64,000 bases of DNA from Takifugu bimaculatus (lineage: Eukaryota; Chordata; Actinopteri; Tetraodontiformes; Tetraodontidae): contig CP034986.1 in assembly GCA_004026145.2 (NCBI GenBank), positions 345,050 to 409,049 on the forward strand. The letters are read 5' to 3'. The notes beneath the pieces are model-generated. The model did not search any database and had not been told where the DNA came from. It saw nothing but the letters and a program-made list of their open reading frames with translations. The translations under genes were made by a program, and so were the position numbers. Shown in pieces: positions 11,820-22,800 of the stretch (its first letter is position 1; each line of letters opens with the position of its first letter).

Positions 11820-13448
11820 AATAAAGGACCAGTCAGGACCGTTGTCTTGATCATAAAGGACCAGTCAGGACTGTTGTCTTGATATTAAAGGACCAGTCAG
11901 GACTGTTGTCTTGATCATAAAGGACCAGTCAGGACTGTTGTCTTGATCATAAAGGACCAGTCAGGACTGTTGTCTTGATATTAAAGGACCAGTCAGGACT
12001 GTTGTCTTGATATTAAAGGACCAGTCAGGACTGTTGTCTTGATATTAAAGGACCAGTCACAACTGTTGTCTTGATATTAAAGGACCAGTCAGGACTGTTG
12101 TCTTGATATTAAAGGACCAGTCAGGACTGTTGTCTTGATATTAAAGGACCAGTCAGGACTGTTGTCTTGATATTAAAGGACCAGTCTGGACTGTTGTCTT
12201 GATCATAAAGGACCAGTCAGGACTGTTGTCTTGATATTAAAGGACCAGTCAGGACTGTCGTCTTGATATTAAAGGACCAGTCAGGATTGTTGTCTTGATC
12301 ATAAAGGACCAGTCTGGACTGTTGTCTTGATCATAAAGGACCAGTCAGGACTGTTGTCTTAATAATAAAGGACCAGTCTGGACTGTTGTCTTGATCATAA
12401 AGGACCAGTCAGGACTGTCGTCTTGATATTAAAGGACCAGTCAGGATTGTTGTCTTGATCATAAAGGACCAGTCAGGACCGTTGTCTTGATCATAAAGGA
12501 CCAGTCAGGACTGTTGTCTTAATAATAAAGGACCAGTCAGGACTGTTGTCTTAATAAAAAAGGACCAGTCAGGACTGTTGTCTTAATAAAAAAGGACCAG
12601 TCAGGACTGTTGTCTTGATCATAAAGGACCAGTCAGGACTGTCGTCTTGATCATAAAGGACCAGTCAGGACTGTTGTCTTGATCATAAAGGACCAGTCAG
12701 GACTGTCGTCTTGATCATAAAGGACCAGTCAGGACCGTTGTCTTGATCATAAAGGACCAGTCAGGACTGTTGTCTTAATAATAAAGGACCAGTCAGGACT
12801 GTTGTCTTAATAAAAAAGGACCAGTCAGGACTGTTGTCTTGATCATAAAGGACCAGTTAGGACTGTTGTCTTGATCATAAAGGACCAGTCAGGACTGTTG
12901 TCTTGATCATAAAGGACCAGTTAGGACTGTTGTCTTGATCATAAAGGACCAGTCAGGACCGTTGTCTTGATATTAAAGGACCAGTCAGGACCGTTGTCTT
13001 GATATTAAAGGACCAGTCAGGACTGTTGTCTTGATCATAAAGGACCAGTCAGGACTGTTGTCTTGATCATAAAGGACCAGTCAGGACTGTTGTCTTGATA
13101 TTAAAGGACCAGTCAGGATTGTTGTCTTGATATTAAAGGACCAGTCAGGACTGTTGTCTTGATATTAAAGGACCAGTCAGGACTGTTGTCTTGATCATAA
13201 AGGACCAGTCTGGACTGTTGTCTTGATATTAAAGGACCAGTCAGGACTGTTGTCTTGATCATAAAGGACCAGTCAGGACTGTTGTCTTGATATTAAAGGA
13301 CCAGTCAGGATTGTTGTCTTGATCATAAAGGACCAGTCAGGACTGTTGTCTTGATATTAAAGGACCAGTCAGGACTGTTGTCTTGATATTAAAGGACCAG
13401 TCAGGACTGTTGTCTTGATATTAAAGGACCAGTCAGGACTGTTGTCTT
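11820..13448. repeat. 32-bp minisatellite, about 51 copies
   Basis: The core AAAGGACCAGTCAGGACTGT is nearly invariant, followed by TGTCTT and a variable hexamer (GATCAT, GATATT, AATAAT or AATAAA). An eight-unit block is duplicated: the GGACCG-type unit and its successors at about 12,479 recur at about 12,735 (256 nt). This is the longest array in the window. Confidence 0.97.
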
Positions 13449-13756
13449 TTCCAAATGAAGATTGTGAACCCATTTACACGAGACAGCTGTTCCTCTCCGT
13501 GTGTCTCTGTAACCCTCAGATTTAAGGGGACAGACTACGGATGACAGGTTATTGATAAGATATATTGATGGTTGATTTTACCAAAACATCGTGGAGCAAA
13601 TACAGATTTATAATCCTGAAGCAGGAAGTTGGACTGAGGCCAACGCAGGAGGAATAGAGCGTCTGTTGTTAGCATTTATAGCTAACGGTCCAACCACACG
13701 TCTGTGGGACAACATGTAAACCATGTAAATGCTGTAAGACTACAATGGACACACTG

Positions 13757-13757
<1 letters not shown>

Positions 13758-13835
<78 letters not shown>
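13758..13835. repeat. (CA)n microsatellite
   Basis: About 39 uninterrupted CA units. Confidence 0.97.
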
Positions 13836-13837
<2 letters not shown>

Positions 13838-14261
13838 GTCTGACTCAAGGCAAAGAAATCAAAAGGTGATGTGGATGAACTCACATGTCGGCTCCAGCTG
13901 CCGATTTCAAATTCAGTGACTTCATGTTGATTTCTGCAGCCGCGTCACAGAAGAAGAAGAAGAAGAAGAAGAAACCCAGATCCGGCCGTCAGGGGCCGAC
14001 ATGGAAGAGCTTCGGCTCCGCCAGTGACCCTGGAACATCTGCAGCCGTGCTGCGTTCGGCAGCACCTTCTGACAACGCCACTACCTCACCAGCATGAGCT
14101 TCATCCAGCAACGGGTTGAGGAAACACAGACGCGTGTCTGCAGAGTGTCGGCCGCCGCCGGAGCCTCACCCTGACCTGTCTCCTCCTGACAGAAGAAGAT
14201 TCCCTTTGAGATTTACAGATTCCTCTCACCGACGTCTGTGGCTGTGAAGGTCCAGATTTAC

Positions 14262-14690
14262 GTTGGCGCAGTTAAGGTTGAGATAAAGGGGAAAGCTAAG
14301 TTGAATTTTGGTGGTGAAGGTTAAAGATAAGGTTGATGGTATTTAAGGTGTTTTATTTGATAGTGAAGATCAAGGTTTTTCTTTTTAATGCTGAATTTTA
14401 AAGCACATTTTAATGGTAAAGGTTAGAATGTGTTTTTGGATGGTAAAGGTTAAGGGATTTTTTGTTGCTAAAGGTTAAGGTAAATTTAGATGGTGAAGTT
14501 TAAGGTCCAATTTGAGGGAGTTTTTGTGGTAAAGGTGAATTGTGACGTTAAGTAAGGGGATTTTGAGATGGTTAAGGTGAATGTTGATGGTGACGGTCAA
14601 ACTTGTGTTTTGACGTTAAAGGTTAGAGTCGGTTTTTGATGGTTAAGATTCGGGTCAGTTTTGATGGTGAAGGTGATCAGAGTTTAGATC
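14262..14690. repeat. Degenerate GGTTAAGGT/GATGGTGAAGG-type repeat
   Basis: Irregular short units built from variants of AAGGTTAAGG and GATGGTGAAGG, with no fixed period. Resembles the decayed TTAAGG-rich flanks that often accompany (GT)n repeats in fish. Confidence 0.6.
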
Positions 14691-16661
14691 AGAGTTACAG
14701 AACACAACCTCAGTCATCGTTAGCGTAGAGGACATAATCTGCATGGAAACATTTTCCTGTTTCCACATAGGAAAAATGATGGTTGAATGGAAACGCGCTC
14801 ATTAAAGCTGGAACACAGGGGTGTGCACACGTACACAGCGCGTGTCCCACGATGCACCTGGGTCCTGATTAAACACCTGCTCCCTGGTCAGGTGTTGCAG
14901 CTCAGATACAAACAACAGCCTCAACGTCAGAGAGCAGCAGCATGTAGATACCCTCCTGGTTATTATTAACTGACATTATCAAATGAATCCTGCATTTCAA
15001 CGGGAAAAAAATAACGTGCGCAGAGTACACGTGTGATCTGTACGGCGGTCGCTGCTGCCCGGCTCGGCTTCTAAAGTCAATATTGGCTTCCCCATCTGAC
15101 TCCTTCAGTGTTTACATGATGGAAGTATATGACATCCTGTGTTCCAGCCAACACACACATTTTCGTACACACACACATACACACATATACGGCACACACA
15201 CACACACACACGGCACACATGCCAGTTCCCTGTGAACGCTGCAGGAATGTCAGAAAAAGACTAAACCGCTCTTCAGATTGCACATATTTACATCTATTCT
15301 CATAAAATAGGGAGAAGCACATGGTCTGATGTGCTTCTGATGTGACGTGCATTATTAGCGTTCCTGGTGAATTGGACCATTTCACACAGATTTTGTGGGT
15401 TGTTTTTTTTACCGTCTCTAAATTAGACAATTGAAAGAAAATGTGAAGTCACAGTTCATTAATCTGGTGATGATATAAGCTCAAGTTTACACAGAGAGCT
15501 AAAGAATCTCTCCAGCTGAATGTATTGCAGAAATATCCAAGTGTAATTATTGTAATCCAGCGCCTGAGATATCACCACATCCAGTCCCTTAAACATTAAC
15601 CAGCTCTGATCTCCTGCAGCTACCGACACCTGTAAACAGTTGATCAGGACAGAACAAGCAGATAATGTGTGAATGGAGACTTTGACCCAGATCAGACCTC
15701 ACAATGGAAGTCCTCCTCATGTAAACATGCCGATCAAGCGCATTTTGGGGTGCACTGATTTTCAAATGTTTCAGTAACACACGTGACCTAGAAACAAACA
15801 AAACAACGCAAAACACTTTTTTGACAAAGACTCTGAAAACAAAGATGGTGCTAGCTAACATGACGCTCTTTGTGCTTCCCTGTGAAGTCAAACTTAGCTC
15901 CTTCCTTTCTTTAGAAATGCTTCTTTGGGTTGATAATCGGCTCTCAACGCTGTCCTGTGTCACATTAGCACATCAGCACAGACCACACTCTGAGATCCAC
16001 ATCAGCTAAATGAAGCGAAGCTGTTTTCACCTGTATTTTCAGTCAAGTATTGCTCAGAATAGCTTCCATCCTGAAATGGAAGCATGATGAGGAACACAAT
16101 GGGAAGTTTGTTTTTATGAGTCCTTCAGTCCCAGAGGGAGCGTGTTCCTCATCTAGCCTCAGCGGACACAAATAAATGCAGCCGCACGGAAAGAACACGG
16201 TGAGACAAGGAAAAAGTCCTGAGAAGAGACGTGGACGAGACAACAAAACATGAATCTGCGCACAAGACTTGCGTCTAAACATTACAGACTGCAAGCACAA
16301 CAATGACTGAGGGATTTTTTTTACTCTTCCTTGTGTATTTTCCCTTCCGCACTGATGAAAAGCACACGGCCTTTGCTTATATGTTCCCATTATAAAGTAA
16401 TAACTATCCGGTAGAGCCCGCGGCTCCCAGAACTGCCCCATCAATCAAAGCCGTCCACCTAAAAAGGCCCTCCGACTCCAGAGGCCAAACAAGTCTGAGA
16501 GGCAGGAGTCAGGAGGGCCCCCAGTGTTTGGACCAGGAAGTCAGAACTCTACCGAGGGGACGTAAATGAGGCGATTAATCATTTAAGCTGTTCTATATCA
16601 CAAGCGCTGATGCCTTTCACACCAGCGGAATTAGGAGTCACCTCGCTCCCCATCGACTTGG

Positions 16662-17417
16662 TCTGGGTGGTGTGGGTCTGTGTGGTGGAGGTCTATGTGG
16701 TGGAGGTCTATGTGGTGGAGGTCTGTGTAGTGTGGGTCTATGTGGTGTGGGTCTATGTGGTGGAGGTCTGTGTGGTGTGGGTCTATGTGGTGTGGGTCTA
16801 TGTGGTGGAGGTCTGTGTGGTGTGGGTCTATGTGGTGTGGGTCTATGTGGTGGAGGTCTGTGTGGTGGAGGTCTGTGTGGTGTGGGTCTATGTGGTGGAG
16901 GTCTGTGTGGTGGAGGTCTGTGTAGTGTGGGTCTATGTGGTGGAGGTCTGTGTGGTGTGGGTCTATGTGGTGTGGGTCTATGTGGTGGAGGTCTGTGTAG
17001 TGTGGGTCTATGTGGTGGAGGTCTGTGTGGTGTGGGTCTATGTGGTGTGGGTCTATGTGGTGGAGGTCTGTGTGGTGTGGGTCTATGAGGTGTGGGTCTA
17101 TGTGGTGTGGGTCTATGTGGTGGAGGTCTGTGTAGTGTGGGTCTATGTGGTGGAGGTCTGTGTGGTGTGGGTCTATGTGGTGGAGGTCTGTGTGGTGGAG
17201 GTCTGTGTGGTGTGGGTCTATGAGGTGTGGGTCTATGTGGTGGAGGTCTATGTGGTGGAGGTCTGTGTGGTGGAGGTCTGTGTAGTGTGGGTCTATGTGG
17301 TGTGGGTCTGTGTGGTGGAGGTCTGTGTGGTGTGGGTCTGTGTGGTGGAGGTCTGTGTGGTGTGGGTCTATGTGGTGGAGGTCTGTGTGGTGTGGGTCTA
17401 TGTGGTGGAGGTCTGTG
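16662..17417. repeat. 15-bp minisatellite, about 50 copies
   Basis: Two alternating unit types, GTCTATGTGGTGGAG and GTCTGTGTGGTGTGG. Because 15 is a multiple of 3, it is open in several frames on both strands (VYVVEV..., HHIDPHHTDL...). No gene context supports translation. Confidence 0.95.
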
Positions 17418-17888
17418 CTACGGTGGTCGGTGGTGTCGGTCTGAGTAACATCAGTCAGTGGTGTCGGCCTATTGTGGGCGTCTGTGTTGTGTTGCTCTGT
17501 GTGGTGTGAGTCTGTTGCGTCGGTCTGTGGCGAGTCGTCTGTGTTGTGCGGTGTCCATTGGTGTTGTGTTGTGGTGTTGAACACTGTCACCTCTGGACCG
17601 GACGGTGCTGGTTGGACACGAAACCCCCGTCGTCCATCTTCTGTAGTCAGATTTAACTGCGTGGCTGTTTTTGTGTCTCGGGGAGATAATGAGTCAGTTG
17701 GGTCGTCTGTAATTGAAGTAATTTGTCCCAGGTTTATTCCACAGACGGTTCACACTCTCCATCTTTGCTACAGGTGACTGCACTTCCGGCTGTGTGTCTC
17801 TGCAACACAGCCTGAGAGCAAATAAACCTTTTTTTAAAAAACAGAATTCAAACATGCCTGACTGCGTGAGAAAGTGTACTGATTAGAG

Positions 17889-17930
17889 ACCAGGACCAGG
17901 ACCAGGACCAGGACCAGGACCAGGACCAGG
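17889..17930. repeat. (CCAGGA)n hexanucleotide repeat
   Basis: Seven near-perfect hexamers. Confidence 0.9.
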
Positions 17931-18457
17931 TCTGGATCCTGGGGCCACAGCAGCTGAGAGCTTTGAGGGAACCAGAGAAGTTGTCAGAGATCCTGACTTC
18001 AGTTGGGAAACAGCGTTTCAGAAGGCTGCGTGTGGAGAGAGAGAGGGGACATCAGAGGATCTACGGTAAAGAAGCACTGACCATTCTGACGGCAGGTCGT
18101 CCGCGTCCCGGCCCCCCAGCTGCTCCAGCCAATCACAGCACTTCCATCTCCAAACCCAAGGGTCAAAGGTGAAGGTTCCTCAAAAACTCCAGTCGGCAGT
18201 CCGCTCAGACCGAAGCCACACGTGCCGTGACCTCGTGGGAAGAGCGACGCTGGACTGTGGGATCCGTGCCGACTTTTTTATATCGACCGGCTCTCGTTAT
18301 TTATATAAGCCCTGTGGGCGGAGCCACGTTAAAGAACCTTCGGACAGGAGGGGGGGGGTGGGGGTGAAAGTTTAGACAGGCTCTGGAAGACCCGGAACCA
18401 CAACGCGTCATAAAAGACAGATGATCTGAAGCACTAACTGCTTCTCACGCTTCACAG

Positions 18458-18494
<37 letters not shown>

Positions 18495-19836
18495 TCCCCC
18501 TTTCTGCTGAATCCTTTTTTGGAACTGGAGCAGGAAGGGTTGGAAGTGAAGGAGGTGTAGATGTGATGGCAGCATTAGCTGCTGATGCCTGGCAGCAGGG
18601 GGGGCCGACCCCTCCTCCCGCCTCTGGTTCTTGGACTCTCCGTGGACGTCGGGTCCGTTAACGCTCCTGCTGAAGCAACGGCGCTCAGCTTTGCATCCTG
18701 GGAGATCAGGTGAATAAAAACAAGGAGGTCTCTGGTGGCCACCTGAACCTTCTGAGCTGCAGTGGAAAACAAAACAGTCCCGCTGGCTCACGGCCGTTTC
18801 CGCTCGGCTTTTACGCCTCGCTGGATCTTCGCACAGCAGAATGTTGTTGTTTTCTCTCAATCTGGCGCCGTCATCTGTTGTGTCTCACACCCAAAAAACA
18901 CATTTTTTTTCAATCTGCCCCATTTCAAAGACGCCTTTAGCTTGTTAGCATGTTGCTAACAGGATGGAAAGCTTGCGTGGTTTCTTTTATTTCCGTCTGG
19001 TTTCGATAATTCCGGTCCACACATGAACGTGCACGATGAAGCTGCCGCGTCTGTGAGGTTCTACGTAAAGTTCCGGTGCTCCTGAGACCTTGGGTTCAGG
19101 TAAAGGCTGCGTGTCCTCTGTCCTCTTCAGTGGTCCAAACCAGACTGTAACTGAGGACAGGTTGAGACCAGAGACAGACTAAGGTCAAGGAGAGACTGGG
19201 GACCCATTAAGGATGGAGACAGTGGAGAGACAGAGGACAGGCAGTCTGAGTCTTTCATGGAATGAGATGCTTCATTCTTCTTCTTCTCTCTGAGCTCATT
19301 TCCATCTCGGAGACATGCTGACGGTCAGTTTTTTTCTTCTCTGTCTCCATCTTCTGTCCTGCACGTCTCCTCTGGCTCCACCTGTTTGTGTGGTATTTTA
19401 AGCTGAAAGTAGCCGTCAAAAGTGTTTATAAGCTGTTAATGTGAAATCTCCAATGAGCTTAGCCGTTCCCCTTCATTTACAGGTTCTCTGTCTTAGATTT
19501 TCTTTTTTCACTGTCACCAATTTGACATTATTAAAGGAGTAACTGGAACGGAGATTAAGATAGAACATAAACAGGATCAGTAATACATGGTCACGCTTCA
19601 GGTCGGGGGGGGGGGGGGGGGGGTCATCCTGGACCACCATCTCAAGATTTTTGGTATTTATGATTATTTTGGGCACCTCAGGAGTAGCACCTTTATTAAC
19701 CAACTAAGAACGCGCAACTCTGAAACAGGTCGGGTAATACTGCCGCCCTGTGGCCAGGGGTGGTCATGTCAGGGTGAGTGTGAACTTTCTGTGTAATTTA
19801 ATGTTAAACAATGAGGAATCGTTTTTGAAAGAGTGT

Positions 19837-19842
19837 TTTATT
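19837..19842 (-). terminator. zcchc4 polyadenylation signal (AATAAA)
   Basis: AATAAA on the minus strand, about 45 nt past the zcchc4 stop codon, which implies a very short 3' UTR. Confidence 0.7.
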
Positions 19843-19885
19843 CTTTAGAAACTGCGGAGGGAAGCCCTCTGAATACTTTACAGCG

Positions 19886-22800
19886 TCACCTTTTCTTTCT
19901 CTTCTGAACTGTGTGGGCGGCTCCAGACTTTGCCTTTGTTTGGGGCTTCAGGGAGGGTGGACGGGAAATATTCCCGACCGATCTCTTGGCGTCTGAATGA
20001 AGCCTGCGAGAGGACACAGGAGGAACATTTGATGTTTGTGTTTGAGGGCGTTTGACCCACCGCAGGGGCTGCTCCCTCACCTGGGCGAGTCCTTGTGTGG
20101 ACACGCTCTGTGTTTGTGTTCCAGGCTGCCGCAGCTGAAGCAGCCTCGCCTCCCTTCGGCAGCCCCGCACGGGTGGTCCGGCAGGGCGCAGCGGCCGCAG
20201 GCCCGGCAGTGTCTCCAGGCTGAAACGGAACAGCAGCTCTTTAGCTCACAGAACATCCGTTGACCTCTGACCTGACCCCGGCCCCGCATGTCCACCTACA
20301 TGGCTTCACACACTTGCGACAGGCGGAGCAGTGCTTCCATTCTCGGCCATCCTGGACAGACAGACACGGGTCCAACGTAAAGGTTGTGTGGGGTAAAGAT
20401 CTGAATTTTAACCCGTGCACTTCTACCTTTGAGGGGCAGATGTTGCATTTGTCACAGTGTTTGTTGAGGATCCACACAAATCGCTGACATACAGAACAAA
20501 ACCTGAGAGCAGGAAGAGACAGACGGCAGGTCAGGCGTGTGCAGGTGGACGACCAGCCAGAGGGGGCGCTACCTGTAGCCCTCCTCCTCGGGCAGGACGA
20601 AGTCTGTGGGTGAAATATTGGTGAAAATCCTGACGGGAGAGTGTTTCCTGCCCGTCTTCCCGTGTTTATACAGAGGATGGTTGTCATAGTCCACCTACAG
20701 GGGGACAACAATGAACACGGATGAAAATCCTGGGGGCTCCATTCCAACAACAAATATTTGATTTGATGGTCTGTAGTTGTCACAGCAAAGTCAGGGAAGG
20801 TCCACGTCCCCAGAGAATCCTCCCTCACTATGTTCACACGACTCGAATGAATGAATGTTTTGAATGAAGTGCACGTAAACACGTTAGTCCGCGATATTAA
20901 CCCACTGAGAAGATGCATATCGCCACCTAGTGTTGAAGCAGAGCACCTCGGTTATCTGACTAAACTCGGACGAGGAGCAAATTCCGATGAGACGCCAAAG
21001 TCCAATTCTTAGTGTTTTCATCAGCAAGACTAATAAATGTTTTCCTTCTTGATAAAAGGACCGAGAGAATCTGGTTTACCTGGTAGTCCAGCATGGTGAG
21101 ACAGGGGAGACACTCCAGGATTCGAGGCTCAAAGAAATACGGGAAGATCCAAATCATGGGCATGTCAGGGATCCCGTTGTCTGCACAGACAAACACAGCG
21201 TGACAGCATCCGCTCACCTCCGGAAGGATCCATGAATCAGCGCATCAATCAGAAGAAAAGACTTATTTATAGCACAACATCTGTGTTTTGAGTCTTCCAG
21301 CTTTTATTTGGATTTGATGGCCATGTGTACTCAGAGCCCAGGGGAATGCTGCTAAGGCTTGAGGGAAACATGCAAGATCCTGAACTGGAAATGGTTCCCT
21401 GACCTTCATTTCTGACACCTTAGCTGGTCAGACAGGAAAGGCAGCGCGGCACCAGGACACGCCGCTTCAGCCAGTCAGGAGAAAATGGCATTTTTCTTAA
21501 AGCCAAAAACAAAAAGGGTCCAAAGTCACTGACCGGAATTCTGCGCTTTCCTCCACATCCGTGAAATCAGGGAGAAACTGTTGGCCAGAGGCTTCACCAG
21601 CCCACCGAAGGGAGGGTCAGCCACCATCACCGCCTTCCCCCCCCCGGACTCGGTGAGGAAGGTCTGCAGGAGCGCCCTGGGGGCCTGCAGAGACACCAGG
21701 CTTTGACACCCTGAAGGGCAACAGCGGAGTGGTGACGGGAGCCTCCTACCTGTCCGTCAAAGAAATGATGGTTGAACATGTTGTAGTGGGAGAATTCCTC
21801 CTGGCTGTAGAACTGAGCGTATCTGAAACATCACATTAGAGGGCAGACACAAAAGAGTCACTTCATCTCAAACACGTGCCCAATCCTGATGTGTGTATTC
21901 ATCTGGGAGGTGTGTGTGTGAGGCGTGTGTGCGCGTGTGTGTACACTACAGGCTGAAGCTTGTAACAGCACGGAACACACCCTAACATTCTTCAGATAAC
22001 AGAGACGGGGAACAGCCACAAAGCAGGTAGGAGCAACTCAAAAACAGCCTTTCTATGCATTTCTCACTGGTGTGTGTGAACCTTAAACCGTGTGTGTTTC
22101 TGGGGGGGGCAGAAAGTGTGAGAAAGACGTGACGCTGAAGAGCCAAAAGCTGAAATTGAGAATCTCTCAGGTAAAGGCTCCACTGCTGCTCCACTGACTT
22201 CTAGTCCAGGCTGCAGAAATGGCTGAAAACGACGGACACTCCCCTGCTGCGCCCCCTGCAGACAGCCACAGTGTACTACAGGAGCGGCTCAGCCAGGCTT
22301 CACTGGGCCCTAACAGAGACCCAGCTGTTCAGCCTTTTCCACGCTCCCCGAGCCTCCAGAGGAAGATGACCCAGGCCGCACAGCCTTCACAGGTAGGAAG
22401 CTGTAAATCTGTCAACGGCATCCAGAAAGTCCTGAGAAGACGCAGAGGCTTCACTCTGTGTTTAACTGCAGGGGAGCTGGGTTTTCTCCTCACTTTTTTT
22501 TTAGAGACATAATGAAATTATTTTGCAACCAGTATAAGCACCATGTTAAGAACCGTGCAGCTCTCGGGCCCATCTTGGGGGGAAGGGAAATAAAGGCCTT
22601 AAAGACGTTCGGGTTGTCCGAGGTTGGACATGTTCAAAACTATTTATCTGCGTGGAAACTGGTCCAGGAGCAGCTGTCGAGATGTTTGGAGGAGCTGCAG
22701 CATGAGAATGCCAAGACCGCCGCCCACATTCAGTCTCTGAAGAAACGGAGGGCAAACCTGAGCGTAAGTACCAGACCGTTACTGACCACGGCAGCCATCT

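Larger units (their letters stand above)
9440..19830. other. Gene-poor interval between pde5a and zcchc4
   Basis: About 10.4 kb with no convincing exon on either strand. It is rich in tandem repeats (19-, 13-, 32-, 15- and 6-bp units), several (CA)n tracts (13,758; 15,165; 18,459), purine-rich (GACA/GAGA)n at 9,481-9,540 next to a G17 run, an AAG run at about 13,949, and a G-run at 19,604-19,623. Open frames of 100-320 codons are all repeat-derived. Confidence 0.65.

Noticed and set aside
13885..14097. 70-codon frame with a lysine run
   Set aside because: The lysines are an (AAG)n microsatellite; no homology recognised.
16610..17590. Frames of 299 and 319 codons on opposite strands
   Set aside because: Both are translations of a 15-bp minisatellite with no splice, promoter or domain support.
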